From Hyphomonadaceae bacterium (GTDB taxonomy: Bacteria; Pseudomonadota; Alphaproteobacteria; Caulobacterales; Hyphomonadaceae), in the NCBI GenBank assembly GCA_022844475.1, contig JALHLR010000005.1:1-64000 (forward strand): a stretch of DNA of 64,000 bases. Reading direction: 5' to 3'. This document shows, piece after piece, positions 46,622 through 55,480 of this stretch. The notes under the pieces were generated by a model. That model ran no database searches, was not told where the DNA came from, and saw only the letters and a program-made list of their open reading frames with translations. Position 1 is the first letter of the stretch. Every line of letters starts with the position of its first letter. The translations under genes were made by a program, and so were the position numbers.

Positions 46622-48055
46622 CTACTGCATCTTTAGGACGGGTCCCCAGGTCGGATTTGTTGCGTCGCGCGGGGTGGGCAGGCGGCGCTCATTACGGCCC
46701 GTCAGGTCAATGCTGTGGATCTTCGGTCCCGCGCCACGCGACGCCGTCCGTTCGAACGCGATCACCCGGCCATTGGGCGACCAGGTCGGGCTTTCGTCCT
46801 GATAGCCATCGGTGAGAATTCTCATCCCGCTGCCGTCTTTCTGGATGACCCCAATCACGAACTGACCCCCGCCCTGTCGCGAGAAGGCGATCCAGTCTCC
46901 GCGCGGCGACCAGACCGGGTCGGTAAAGCTGTAACCGGCCTCCCCGAACGTGATCCTGCAGGCGTCTCCAGATCCGCCACGCGGGCAGCTCATGCGCGAG
47001 CCATCCGCGTTCATGATGTAGAGCTGCTTCGAGCCGCCACGGTCTGACTGGAAGACGATCTGCGTTCCATCCGGCGAGAAGGAAGGCGATACATCGATCG
47101 AGGAGTCCGTGGTCAGCCGCGTCAGCCGCCGCGAGGCGAGGTCGATCTTGTAGATGTCCGTATTGCCGCGCTCGGCGCGGTTGAAGACGATCGATTTCCC
47201 ATCTGGTGAGAAGCGTGCCGAGAAGTCGAGCTGGCCTGCGCCCTCGGCAAGGATTTCCTGCCGGCCCGTCGCGAGGTCGTAGAGATACGTTCTCAGCAGC
47301 GTTGCGCCCGGATAGCGCGGGTCAGGAATATAGGCACCGTAGAGCACAACCTGGTCGGTTGGCGAGAAGCGCGGGTTGATAACCGCGGCATAGTTCGACA
47401 ACAGGAACTCGGCGTTTGCGCCGTCCTGGTCCATGATCGCAAGACGGCCCTTGAAAGGTTCATCGCCCGGCGTTTTCGACACGAACACCACGCGGCTGTC
47501 GAAATAGCCGGGGTCGCCCGTCAGCTGGGTGAAGATGTCATCGGCGACCTTGTGCGCGAGACGGCGCCAGTTCAGCGGCGTGGGCACTTCATAGCCCATT
47601 TCATACTGCAGCTTCTGGCCGTAGACGTCCCACAGGCGGAACTGCACGGTCATCGCATTGTTGGCCGGGTTCACCACAACATTGCCGACCACCAGCGCCT
47701 GCGTCTCGAGACCCGCAACTGTCCAGTTGGCGAAGATCGGCTGCAGCGTGATGTCGAGGTCCTTCTCGATGAAGGCCGTCTTGTCGAGCACGCGGAAAGG
47801 CGCCGACGAGCCAAGATCTGCGCGCAGGACGTTCGAGATGTCCTGTGCGATCTGCGCGGCGTTCGGCCCTGTGCCGTCAAAGTCCGGCACCGCGATGCGC
47901 AGCGGGATGTACTGCTCGCCAACCACCTGCGCACGCAGCTGCGCGTGTGCAGGCGCATGAGCGGCGAAGGAGACAAGAGCGATAGCGCCCAGCACGCCAA
48001 TCGCGAGCCTGTTGAAGAATTGAACTATCCCCCCGGCAGTCTTGGTCGTCATCAT
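46622..48055 (-). CDS. tolB: Tol-Pal system beta-propeller protein TolB
   Basis: 477 residues from ATG 48055, which overlaps the tolA stop as ATGA; the frame extends upstream inside tolA. The signal peptide ends A-P-A-H-A-Q. The N-terminal alpha/beta domain contains P-L-R-I-A-V-P-D-F. A six-bladed WD40-like propeller follows with repeated F-S-P-D-G and W-S-P-x-G-D motifs. This periplasmic protein shuttles between TolA and Pal during division. Confidence 0.96.
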   Translation of the reverse strand: MMTTKTAGGIVQFFNRLAIGVLGAIALVSFAAHAPAHAQLRAQVVGEQYIPLRIAVPDFDGTGPNAAQIAQDISNVLRADLGSSAPFRVLDKTAFIEKDLDITLQPIFANWTVAGLETQALVVGNVVVNPANNAMTVQFRLWDVYGQKLQYEMGYEVPTPLNWRRLAHKVADDIFTQLTGDPGYFDSRVVFVSKTPGDEPFKGRLAIMDQDGANAEFLLSNYAAVINPRFSPTDQVVLYGAYIPDPRYPGATLLRTYLYDLATGRQEILAEGAGQLDFSARFSPDGKSIVFNRAERGNTDIYKIDLASRRLTRLTTDSSIDVSPSFSPDGTQIVFQSDRGGSKQLYIMNADGSRMSCPRGGSGDACRITFGEAGYSFTDPVWSPRGDWIAFSRQGGGQFVIGVIQKDGSGMRILTDGYQDESPTWSPNGRVIAFERTASRGAGPKIHSIDLTGRNERRLPTPRDATNPTWGPVLKMQ

Positions 48056-48885
48056 TGATCGGCTCCGATCTTGGGCAGGAATTCGAGGTCGATTGTCCTG
48101 GGTTCCGGCAGGCGGAAATAGGCTTCCGGGACGATCCATCCAATCTGATTGCACATGTTTAGTGCGCGCTCGGCGTGCACGATGAAAGTGTTGAGCGGCG
48201 GATCATTGGCGGGCTTGCGCGTCGGCGACACGAGCTCGGGCTGTATCGAGAACCTGCCATTGCGGCCAAAGGCGATGCGGAAGGTCGCGCGCAGCCGCTT
48301 GGCGTCCGCCATGTCGCTGTGGTCGGCCCAGCAGCGGTTGTCCTTCAGCTGCGAGACAAGGATATCTATGATCGTCGCCGTCATCCGCCGGCGATCGCCC
48401 ACGCTCATCCGCGGCGCCTCGTTCGCAGCGCTTGCAGGCGCGACATTGCTGTTGGATTTCGACGGCTTCGGCGTCTTCTCGATGCCGGCCAGAATATCAT
48501 CAAGCTCGCTGCTCAGTGATTTTGACGGCGCCGGCGCGGCCTTGGGAGGATCCTTCTTCGGTTCCTGCTTTGGCGTCTCCTTGGGCTCGTCGAACGAGAT
48601 TGCATCTTCCTCGACAGGCGGAGGGGCAGGGGTGGCCGCGGCCTTGGATTCTTCCTCCAGAGAGGCCTCTTCGTCGGCCTTATCCATCGCCGCTGCAATC
48701 TCGGTGAGATTGGTCTCGTCCGACATCTCGACCAGCTCGATCGGCACATAATGCTGCGTCATCACCGGCAGCGGCTCGGACTGAGGCATCGACAACAGAG
48801 TCGCGACCACCACGCCGCCATGCAGCAGGAACGAGAAGAACGCAGACGGGAGGGACGCGATCGAAGCGGGGGGCAGTCTTTGCAT
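48052..48885 (-). CDS. tolA: TolA-like energy transducer
   Basis: 277 residues. N-terminal membrane helix (about 10-32, with the S-F-L-L-H-G-G-type motif that contacts TolQR). A long Glu/Lys/Pro/Ala-rich periplasmic stretch (about 55-150) is shorter than in enterobacteria, and the C-terminal domain (about 165-275) has cysteines (N-R-C-W-A-D, N-M-C-N-Q-I-G-W). It transmits proton-motive force from TolQR to TolB/Pal. Placement between tolR and tolB supports the call despite weak sequence conservation. Confidence 0.9.
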   Translation of the reverse strand: MQRLPPASIASLPSAFFSFLLHGGVVVATLLSMPQSEPLPVMTQHYVPIELVEMSDETNLTEIAAAMDKADEEASLEEESKAAATPAPPPVEEDAISFDEPKETPKQEPKKDPPKAAPAPSKSLSSELDDILAGIEKTPKPSKSNSNVAPASAANEAPRMSVGDRRRMTATIIDILVSQLKDNRCWADHSDMADAKRLRATFRIAFGRNGRFSIQPELVSPTRKPANDPPLNTFIVHAERALNMCNQIGWIVPEAYFRLPEPRTIDLEFLPKIGADQ

Positions 48886-48893
48886 CAGCGGGA

Positions 48894-49352
48894 TCAGCCT
48901 CCCTGCATGATGCGCCGCGCCACGTTCGGGTCGACGGGCAGGCCAACGTTTCTGAAGCCGGCTGTCTGCAACAGCGCCAGAACCTTCACGACCACCCCGT
49001 TCGCCACCATTTCATCGGCGCGTACATACACGCGCTTCTCGATATTGTTCTCGGCCAGCGCCATCAGCTGTGGCGCCAGATCCTTCAGTTCAACCGGCGT
49101 ATCTTCCATCCCAAGATAGACGCCGCCATCCTTGTCGATGGTGATAACCAGCGGGCGCTGATTCTCGGTCGGCATCTGCTCCGCGGTCACCTTCGGCAGG
49201 GACACCGAAACGCCGGTCGCGAGCATCGGCGCCGTGACCATGAACACGACGAGCAGCACGAGCATCACGTCGACCATGGGGGTCACGTTGATGTCAGCCA
49301 TCGGCCGCCGGCGTCCGCGTCTGCCTCCCGAGCCCTTGATCAACATCGGCAT
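48894..49352 (-). CDS. tolR: biopolymer transport protein TolR (ExbD family)
   Basis: 152 residues. One N-terminal membrane helix (about 24-44) with the family D-I-N-V-T-P-M-V-D-V-M-L-V-L-L motif, whose Asp is the proton-motive-force-sensing residue. A periplasmic dimer domain follows (I-T-I-D-K-D-G-G-V-Y-L-G). It starts one base after the tolQ stop. Forms the inner-membrane motor with TolQ. Confidence 0.96.
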   Translation of the reverse strand: MPMLIKGSGGRRGRRRPMADINVTPMVDVMLVLLVVFMVTAPMLATGVSVSLPKVTAEQMPTENQRPLVITIDKDGGVYLGMEDTPVELKDLAPQLMALAENNIEKRVYVRADEMVANGVVVKVLALLQTAGFRNVGLPVDPNVARRIMQGG

Positions 49353-49353
49353 G

Positions 49354-50070
49354 TCAGACGTCCCGCCTTTCGTTGAGGCGCTTGGACAGCCGCGCAGAGA
49401 CTTCCTGCGCGAAATTCGTCAGCCGGTCAGAGAAGGCCGAAACATCGGCCGAGAACTTGTTGTAGAAGATCAGCGCCGGAATGGCCGCGAACAGGCCGAG
49501 TGCAGTGGCGAACAGCGCCTCGGCAATGCCCGGCGCCACGACGGTGAGGTTGGTCTCGCCCTGCGCCGCGATGTTGCGGAACGAGTTCATGATCCCGATC
49601 ACGGTGCCGAACAGGCCGATGAAGGGCGTGGACGATGCAATAATGGCAAGCGTCGACAGACCCGTCTCCATCCGCTGCGTCTCGCGGTTCACGGCCACAT
49701 CCATCATCTGTGTCGCACGCTCGACGATCGCGCGGTTGGTGTCGTCCCCCGCAGCCCCGCGGCGGCTCTCGCGCCATTCACGCGCTCCGGCGGAGAACAC
49801 ACGCGCCATTGCTTCGGCCGGCTTGTCAGTGACGCGATCGGTGAGGTCTTCCATAGGCTGGCCCGCCCAGAAGGCCTGTTCGAACTTCTTGGCGCGCGAC
49901 TTGGCGCCGGAGATCGAGAAGAACCTGTCGATCGCCACGGCCAGCGACCAGACTGACGCCAGCGCGAGAATCGCCATGACAGCCTGCACGATCAGGTCCG
50001 CCCGCAGGAAGAGCGCAACGAGAGAAAAATCCTCGGTTGTTACGAGCGCTTCGGGCAAGGCTTCGGGCAT
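49354..50070 (-). CDS. tolQ: Tol-Pal motor protein TolQ (ExbB/MotA family)
   Basis: 238 residues with three membrane helices (about 22-44, 140-165 and 175-200). The conserved cytoplasmic/membrane signature L-G-L-F-G-T-V-x-G-I-M-N-S-F near 150 and E-A-L-F-A-T-A-L-G-L-F-A-A-I-P-A near 185 are intact. It is the proton channel of the Tol motor. It lies 130 bases after ybgC, leaving room for a separate promoter. Confidence 0.96.
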   Translation of the reverse strand: MPEALPEALVTTEDFSLVALFLRADLIVQAVMAILALASVWSLAVAIDRFFSISGAKSRAKKFEQAFWAGQPMEDLTDRVTDKPAEAMARVFSAGAREWRESRRGAAGDDTNRAIVERATQMMDVAVNRETQRMETGLSTLAIIASSTPFIGLFGTVIGIMNSFRNIAAQGETNLTVVAPGIAEALFATALGLFAAIPALIFYNKFSADVSAFSDRLTNFAQEVSARLSKRLNERRDV

Positions 50071-50200
50071 TCAATCCTCTCAGGTTACGCCGGGGGCTCT
50101 AACGGGCTTATGCGAATGCCCCATAACACAAGCCATTTGTACCGCTTCTGGTTACGAAATTAGGCGAGATGAAGGTCAATACCGGCGATTCCCCGGGCCT

Positions 50201-50647
50201 TCAGGGGCCATTCAGCGAGGCTGGGGCGTAAGCGGCCCAGTGATGTAACTCCGCACCGGAAGGTTTACGCGCCCGTCCGTCGGGATGGATGGCGACCGCG
50301 ACAATCTCGGCTTCGACAAGCAGGAGGCCGTCCCGCTCGATCCGTTGTCGGAAATTCAGGCGGGGTCCTTTCATTCCGGCGAACGATGTACGGATCAGCA
50401 GTGAATCGTGGATCCGTGCCGGAGCCCGATAGTCCATCACGATGCGCGTTACCGCGAAAATCCCGTGGTCCGGCTGGCCCGGGGGCACCCCCATAACCCG
50501 CAACATTTCGGATCGGCCACGTTCGCAGTACCGCAGGTAGGTCGCGTGGTAGACCACGCCGGTGAAGTCGGTGTCTTCATAGTAAACCCGCACCGGCAGC
50601 AAGTGCTCGCGGTCAACGATACGGCCGATTGAAGGCAGGTCGCTCAT
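50201..50647 (-). CDS. ybgC: Tol-Pal associated acyl-CoA thioesterase YbgC
   Basis: 148-residue hot-dog thioesterase. The catalytic region Y-Y-E-D-T-D-F-T-G-V-V-Y-H (about 19-31) carries the active-site Asp and the Y-H-A-T-Y-L-R-Y-C-E-R-G-R continuation. It hydrolyses short acyl-CoA or acyl-ACP at the cytoplasmic membrane. As in many proteobacteria it leads the tol-pal cluster. Confidence 0.95.
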   Translation of the reverse strand: MSDLPSIGRIVDREHLLPVRVYYEDTDFTGVVYHATYLRYCERGRSEMLRVMGVPPGQPDHGIFAVTRIVMDYRAPARIHDSLLIRTSFAGMKGPRLNFRQRIERDGLLLVEAEIVAVAIHPDGRARKPSGAELHHWAAYAPASLNGP

Positions 50648-50839
50648 GAGTATTCCGATAGTGCACTCACGCGGCGGGCTCTACCCGCACCCGGCAAAAT
50701 TTACCGCTGATGCAGGCGTGCATCACCCTCGGGAAAAAATCCTGACGGCTGCGTGTCCGGGCGGTGCTTACCCGCCGCCAGCCAGAATCAGCTGTCTGAA
50801 ACCAGGTTGCCGACGCCAGCTCTGGCGACTGGCCGGGGC

Positions 50840-51505
50840 GTGCGTCTGAAAGGGCGTGTTGAGGGGAAGCGTGTGGGCCGGGGGCGCTGGCTGATCGCGC
50901 CGCTTTCGCTGCGCGACCTTTCCGGCTTCGCCGCGTGGGGCTTTGTGCTCCTATCCGTACTCGCGACCGGCCTTGGCTTTGCCGACCTGTGCGCTGCTGG
51001 CACGGACACGGGCAAACGCTCCATCCTCGCACTGGCGATCACGAGCGCCCTGACGCTCTTCGTGGTCAGCGCCGTGGTCGTGGCGCTCCACAACATGATC
51101 GAGCCCGGCCGCGCCTGGTGGGCGCGGATCACCGTCTTCGTGTTCTACCTCGTCTTCGCGATCTGGAGCGTCGGTTTCGGCTTTTTCTGGAAGGAGCTTT
51201 CGGGCCAGGTGTTCATGCGCCGCCGGTTCGTCGCGGTCACCTGCGACATGGCCTCCGCCGTCGGCCGCGCAACTGCCGCCGCCGCGGCCTGGACCGCCAC
51301 GCTGGAAGCGGCGCAGACGGCCTGCATGTGCGCCAGCTGTCCTGCATCGACACCCGGTGAAGGATCGCTCATGCGCGGCCGCTTTGCCTTCGCAGGCCGC
51401 ACGGAAAGCCTGCGGCCAGAACTCCGCCGCGGCTGGATTGATCCGATCGCCGCCGACCGCAACCAGCTCGAGAAGCTCGCGCGCCTCGCCAGCAGCTTTG
51501 AGTAA
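50840..51505 (+). CDS. membrane protein of unknown function, possibly C-terminally shortened
   Basis: About 221 residues from the GTG at 50840 (start uncertain; the frame opens at 50753). Three hydrophobic helices are visible (W-G-F-V-L-L-S-V-L-A-T, I-L-A-L-A-I-T-S-A-L-T-L-F and V-F-V-F-Y-L-V-F-A-I-W), then F-F-W-K-E-L-S-G-Q, a helical region with a C-M-C-A-S-C cluster, and a C-terminal R-R-G-W-I-D-P-I-A-A-D-R-N-Q-L coil. I recall longer alphaproteobacterial membrane proteins with a similar head, so truncation is possible. Function unknown. Confidence 0.65.
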   Translation: MRLKGRVEGKRVGRGRWLIAPLSLRDLSGFAAWGFVLLSVLATGLGFADLCAAGTDTGKRSILALAITSALTLFVVSAVVVALHNMIEPGRAWWARITVFVFYLVFAIWSVGFGFFWKELSGQVFMRRRFVAVTCDMASAVGRATAAAAAWTATLEAAQTACMCASCPASTPGEGSLMRGRFAFAGRTESLRPELRRGWIDPIAADRNQLEKLARLASSFE

Positions 51506-51514
51506 CGTTGAAAC

Positions 51515-52165
51515 TCACCCCTTCGGGAACATATCGAAGTAAGGCGCAGCCTCTTCCAGCACGCGCGCGAACGACGGCCGCGCGATCAGCCGGTCAAGAT
51601 AGCGCGCCGCGCCCGGATGGCTCTCCGCGAACGGCGCCACCTGGTTGGCATAGTAGAGCGCCGGCGCCGCAGCGCAGTCCGCCATGGTGAAGGTAAGGCC
51701 GGTCGCCCAGCCGCCAGCACCCATGTCGCGATCCACCAGCGCGAGCGCGATCTCCAGTTCCTGCCTCGCCCGATCGACGCCGGACGGATCCTTCTGGCCC
51801 TCCGGCCGGATCCGGTCCGCCACGATTTTCTGCATCTTCTCGTGCACGTAGAGATCATAGAACCGGTCCGACAGCCGCACGCGCAGCGCAAGGTCCTTGT
51901 CCGCAGGCAACAGCTTCGCCGCCGCCGGGTACTTCATCGCGAGGTACTCGATGATGATGCTCGATTCCGGAAACGCCTTGTTCGCCTCCTCATCAACAAG
52001 AACAGGGAATTTACCCAGCGGCGTCATCCGAACGAAGCGCTCGCGCGCGCCTGGATCCTGCAGGTCGACGACCTCCTGCTCGAACGGAACGCCGGTCTCG
52101 TAGAGCGCGATCAGCGTCTTCCAGCAATAGGATGCGAGCGGGTGCATGTAGAGGCGAAGTGGCAT
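51515..52165 (-). CDS. glutathione S-transferase family protein
   Basis: 216 residues. Thioredoxin-fold N-half (L-R-L-Y-M-H-P-L-A-S-Y-C-W-K, with G-K-F-P-V-L-V-D-E near 50 and P-E-S-S-I-I-I-E-Y-L near 66, the glutathione-binding S-S-I-I) and an all-helical C-half with F-T-M-A-D-C-A-A-A (N-capping box). Cytoplasmic; conjugates or isomerises electrophiles, substrate unknown. SD GGAGAA before the ATG. Confidence 0.92.
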   Translation of the reverse strand: MPLRLYMHPLASYCWKTLIALYETGVPFEQEVVDLQDPGARERFVRMTPLGKFPVLVDEEANKAFPESSIIIEYLAMKYPAAAKLLPADKDLALRVRLSDRFYDLYVHEKMQKIVADRIRPEGQKDPSGVDRARQELEIALALVDRDMGAGGWATGLTFTMADCAAAPALYYANQVAPFAESHPGAARYLDRLIARPSFARVLEEAAPYFDMFPKG

Positions 52166-52353
52166 GCCCTGATTCTCCTGCCGGTTCAGAGACCGGGCGC
52201 GTGCGGTCCAACCCGCAGTGAAATCTGGCGAATGTCTTCGCCTTCCGGTTCTTTCGCTTTCTTATGAGGCGATTGCAGCAGATCAGAAAGAGGGTGCTGG
52301 CGAGCGGAGCCTGTCTCATGCCATCCTGCGCGCTTCGAGAACGGGGATGATGG

Positions 52354-52815
52354 ATGTTTCGATCAATTCTTGCGGCGGCCGCCGTGGTGGTCGCCGGTGC
52401 GCCTGCCCATGCGCAGACGAGGGACGAACTCACGAGCGCTGCCTGGTCGTGCCGGATGACTTCACTGCTCGATGAGCCTGGGATGGATGCAAATCTCGCC
52501 TTCAATGCCGACGGTTCGCTGGAGGGATGGTTTTACGTCGAAGTACCCGATGGCGGCGATGTCATCAGCCTCGAGTTTTCGATCCTGGGCAGCTGGACGC
52601 TCGATGGAGCAGTCATCAGCAGCGCCGTTACGGAGTCTGAGGTCCTCGCGGGCTCGCACAATGAAGAGGCGTTCACCCCCGAAGAGCTGGCCGAGATGGC
52701 CGAAGGCATGGGTGATGCGCTTTCGTCCTTCTCCGGCGAAAGCACGATCGCCTACATCAGCCCGCGCGCCATGGTGCTTGATGAACTGGAGGCTTCGATC
52801 AGCTGCTGGCGCTAG
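52354..52815 (+). CDS. small exported protein of unknown function
   Basis: 153 residues with a Sec signal (M-F-R-S-I-L-A-A-A-A-V-V-V, ending A-H-A-Q). The mature part is acidic and looks like a single beta-sandwich of about 130 residues. Its two cysteines (W-S-C-R-M near the start, S-C-W-R at the very end) could form a disulphide joining the ends. Family not recognised. Confidence 0.75.
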   Translation: MFRSILAAAAVVVAGAPAHAQTRDELTSAAWSCRMTSLLDEPGMDANLAFNADGSLEGWFYVEVPDGGDVISLEFSILGSWTLDGAVISSAVTESEVLAGSHNEEAFTPEELAEMAEGMGDALSSFSGESTIAYISPRAMVLDELEASISCWR

Positions 52816-52940
52816 CTATTCCGCAGCAGGAGCGGGCAGGGATGATGCGACGGCATGATGCATCGTCGTGACGCGCATCGCATCGGGCGGCGACCGGTTC
52901 CAGCCTTGCTAAGCGATCGGCGCGCCTGAGGCGACGGCCT

Positions 52941-53323
52941 TCACGCATCCCTCGAAACGCCGTACATCCGATGGCTCGAGAATGCCAAAGCTGCAAGCCT
53001 CCCATAGGCAAACTCACCACGACAGGCTGCCGCAACAGATTGCGCGCGCGTGAGTATCGTCACGCTTTGGTCATGCGGCCGTCCAGTCCGAGTCTCGCCC
53101 GAATAAGGCGCGCCAGCCCAGCCGATCACGTCGGGCAAGGCCGCAGCGTCTTCGCCGCGCGCGCGGAAGCAGGCTGCGCTCGTCGAGCAAACTCCCGCTC
53201 CTCCCTCGATCACAATGTCGGGCCTCGCCGGCGGCAACCTCCGCCGTTCGCCGAGGCGGTCACCGCGACCACGTCGGGGCTCTCCGGGTCGATGGAAACA
53301 CAGAGCCGCTTCGGCCCGGACAT
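52941..53323 (-). pseudogene. possible frameshifted small gene downstream of the glycosyltransferase
   Basis: An ATG at 53323 with a strong SD (AGGGGGG, six bases ahead) lies ten bases after the wecG-like stop and opens M-S-G-P-K-R-L-C-V-S-I-D-P-E-S-P-D-V-V, but stops after 37 codons near 53210. A second frame directly overlaps and continues for 90-odd codons with GC-rich third positions (V-C-S-T-S-A-A-C-F-R-A-R-G-E-D). A single frameshift would join them into about 125 residues. The rest of the 518-base gap (52816-53333) shows no other gene. It could also be chance reading in GC-rich DNA. Confidence 0.35.
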
Positions 53324-53333
53324 CGCATCCCCC

Positions 53334-54113
53334 CTATCGAGGGGAAACTGCCACCCCACGAGCGCCCACGGAAGCGACATGCACGCGGCTGCGCCAGCGA
53401 TGCCAGACAAGAAAGATGCGAGGTCCGTCGACGAGGTACCGTTTCCACAGTCGTCCCGGTTCGGCCGCCAGCCGGTACAGCCACTCCAGCCTGTGGTCGC
53501 GAATCCATTGCGGTGCGCGCGCCGTCATGCCCGTCAGGAACTCCAGCGCCGCGCCGCAGCACACCGCAACGCCCGTGCAGTCGCCCGCGCGCCGCGCCTC
53601 ATGCGCGATAAGCTCCTGCTGCGGCGAGCCCACGGCGAGAAAAACGAACGGCGCCGGGTTTTCGCGGATGAACTGCACACAGGCCGCGCGGGCCGCTGGA
53701 TCATTGCGCAGTCTGGCCGGCGCGTCGAACCAGCGAATATCGAGGGTTGCGAACTGCCGCCGCAGGCGATCAACCAGTCTCTGCGTGCCCCCGATCACCA
53801 CTACGGGATCGGTCGCGCCAATGTGCTGACGGAACAGCTGCTCCACGATGTCGGCGCCAGGCGCCGCGGGCAGGTCGAGATAGGACGCATTGGCGAACGC
53901 TTCGAGAATGCGGCTGTCGCAGAGGTTCAGCCACGCATCGTCGTACAATCGCATCAATGCTGGCTCGCGATCGACACGAACCATGTGATCGACATTTGGC
54001 GTCGCGACATAGGCGAACGGGCCGAGCTTTCGCGCACGCATGGCGATCCTGCGCGCTGCCTCGTCCGCGTTCAGCGCGTCGAATTCCATGTCGAGGAAGA
54101 AGGTGCGACGCAT
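53334..54113 (-). CDS. WecG/TagA/CpsF family glycosyltransferase
   Basis: 259 residues, normal for the family. Signatures: P-N-V-D-H-M-V near 40 (T-P-N-x-x-x), L-N-L-C-D-S-R near 64, the G-G-T-Q-R-L-V-D-R nucleotide-sugar region near 110, and F-L-A-V-G-S-P-Q-Q-E near 160. These enzymes add ManNAc or related sugars to a lipid-linked acceptor during exopolysaccharide, enterobacterial common antigen or teichoic acid synthesis. No other glycan gene adjoins, so the polymer is unknown. SD GGAG precedes the ATG. Confidence 0.9.
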   Translation of the reverse strand: MRRTFFLDMEFDALNADEAARRIAMRARKLGPFAYVATPNVDHMVRVDREPALMRLYDDAWLNLCDSRILEAFANASYLDLPAAPGADIVEQLFRQHIGATDPVVVIGGTQRLVDRLRRQFATLDIRWFDAPARLRNDPAARAACVQFIRENPAPFVFLAVGSPQQELIAHEARRAGDCTGVAVCCGAALEFLTGMTARAPQWIRDHRLEWLYRLAAEPGRLWKRYLVDGPRIFLVWHRWRSRVHVASVGARGVAVSPR

Positions 54114-54182
54114 GCGGACGGCTCCACATGCAGGCTAGGGAAGCAGGGTTGAGGAACAGTTTCGTTGACCGAACAAAATTGC

Positions 54183-55283
54183 TCAAAATTCGTTTACATC
54201 TTGTTGGTTCGCCGCCTCGCGGCCGATGCCATATTTTCGCAAAAGCCCACGCATCTGGTGATAGCTGAGCCCCAGATGCTCGGCCGCCTTCTTCTGGTGG
54301 CCGTGGAATTTCTCCAGCGCCGCCTCGATCATCCGTTTCTCGAGCTCGGCGACGATTGCGTTGAAGTCCACCGGACCATCCGACTTCGCCGGCGCAACGA
54401 AGATCGACTCGACCATGACGGCTGCCTGCTGCGTCGGAGGCGCCGGGCCAGGGGGCGGGGTCGACAGGTCTTTCGCCGGACGCCAGGGCGAATTGAACGG
54501 ATCGAGCAGATCCACCGTCAGCGTCACCGGACCCAGCGGCGCGCCATTAGCCTGCGCCGCCATGGTGCGAAACGTCGCCCGCTCCGCCGCATTCCTCAGT
54601 TCACGGACATTCCCTGGCCAGGCATAACCGCACATCGCTTCCAGCGCCGTGCGCGACCAGCCCGGAAAATCGCCATCCAGCTCCCGCGCGATTCTCTGCC
54701 CGAAATGCTCTGCCAGCAGGATGATGTCCTCCGGCCGCGCCCGCAGCGGCGCAAGCGTGATGACGTCGAAGGCAAGTCGATCCAGCAGGTCAGGCCGAAA
54801 GCGCCCCTCGGCCGCCCGCGCGGGAAGGTCGACGTTCGTTGCCGCCACGATCCGCACATCAGTGGTGATCGTGTCCTCGCCGCCCAGCCGCTGGAACTGT
54901 CCGTACTCCACCACGCGCAGCAACTTCTCCTGAACCTGCATTGAGGCCGTCGCGATTTCGTCGAGGAACAGTGTGCCCCCGTCAGCCTGTTCGAACCGCC
55001 CCTGCCGCCGTTTTGTTGCGCCCGTGAACGCGCCGGCCTCATGCCCGAACAGTTCGGAATCCAGCAGGTCTTCCGACAGCGCCCCGCAATTCACCTTGAC
55101 GAACGGCTTGTCCCAGCGCGGGCTCAGATAGTGAAGGCGCTCGGCGATCAGCTCCTTGCCAGTCCCGCGCTCCCCGATCACCAGGATCGGCCGCTCGACA
55201 AAAGCCGCCAGCGAGACCCTTTCGAGGCTCTCTAGCCACGTCGCGGATTGTCCAATCAGCTCGGGAGGTGAGGGAGCAGCCAT
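54183..55283 (-). CDS. pspF: psp operon activator PspF (sigma-54 enhancer-binding protein)
   Basis: 366 residues with no N-terminal sensory domain, as in PspF. AAA+ core: Walker A G-E-R-G-T-G-K-E (37-44), the sigma-54-contacting G-A-F-T-G-A loop (84-89), Walker [10 protein letters not shown], and the [10 protein letters not shown] arginine-finger region. A Pro-rich linker (about 275-295) leads to a C-terminal Fis-type helix-turn-helix. In the known system PspA holds PspF inactive until the membrane is stressed. It is divergent from the psp operon. Confidence 0.93.
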   Translation of the reverse strand: MAAPSPPELIGQSATWLESLERVSLAAFVERPILVIGERGTGKELIAERLHYLSPRWDKPFVKVNCGALSEDLLDSELFGHEAGAFTGATKRRQGRFEQADGGTLFLDEIATASMQVQEKLLRVVEYGQFQRLGGEDTITTDVRIVAATNVDLPARAAEGRFRPDLLDRLAFDVITLAPLRARPEDIILLAEHFGQRIARELDGDFPGWSRTALEAMCGYAWPGNVRELRNAAERATFRTMAAQANGAPLGPVTLTVDLLDPFNSPWRPAKDLSTPPPGPAPPTQQAAVMVESIFVAPAKSDGPVDFNAIVAELEKRMIEAALEKFHGHQKKAAEHLGLSYHQMRGLLRKYGIGREAANQQDVNEF

Positions 55284-55284
55284 G

Positions 55285-55343
55285 TGGCGAGAATTACCAC
55301 ATCTCAGCTTAAATCGCCAATCATTGAGTGGCGATTCTTACCA
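55285..55343. promoter_or_regulatory. two PspF-type enhancer repeats (UAS)
   Basis: TGGCGAGAATTACCA (55285-55299) and TGGCGATTCTTACCA (55329-55343) are near-identical 15-bp direct repeats 44 bp apart, about four helical turns. An inverted repeat AATCGCC/GGCGATT (55312-55336) overlaps the second. They lie 75-135 bp upstream of the sigma-54 promoter and abut the pspF start codon, so PspF binding could activate psp and repress pspF. Confidence 0.7.
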
Positions 55344-55417
55344 GAATACTTGCTTATCCACAGTGGGAAGCTTCAAAAACATCAATAATACAAGGGGAGG
55401 CATGGTTATCGAAAAAC

Positions 55418-55433
55418 TGGCATGGTGGTTGCA
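55418..55433 (+). promoter_or_regulatory. sigma-54 (-24/-12) promoter of the psp operon
   Basis: TGGCATG-GTGG-TTGCA matches the sigma-54 consensus TGGCAC/TG-N4-TTGCA/T. The invariant GG is at 55419-55420 and the GC at 55431-55432. Transcription should begin near 55444, about 37 bases before the first small ORF. The nearby PspF-type repeats fit activation by PspF. Confidence 0.88.
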
Positions 55434-55480
55434 ATCAACCATTCATGCCGGGGTCACACCGGCGACCACAGGAGCTAAAG

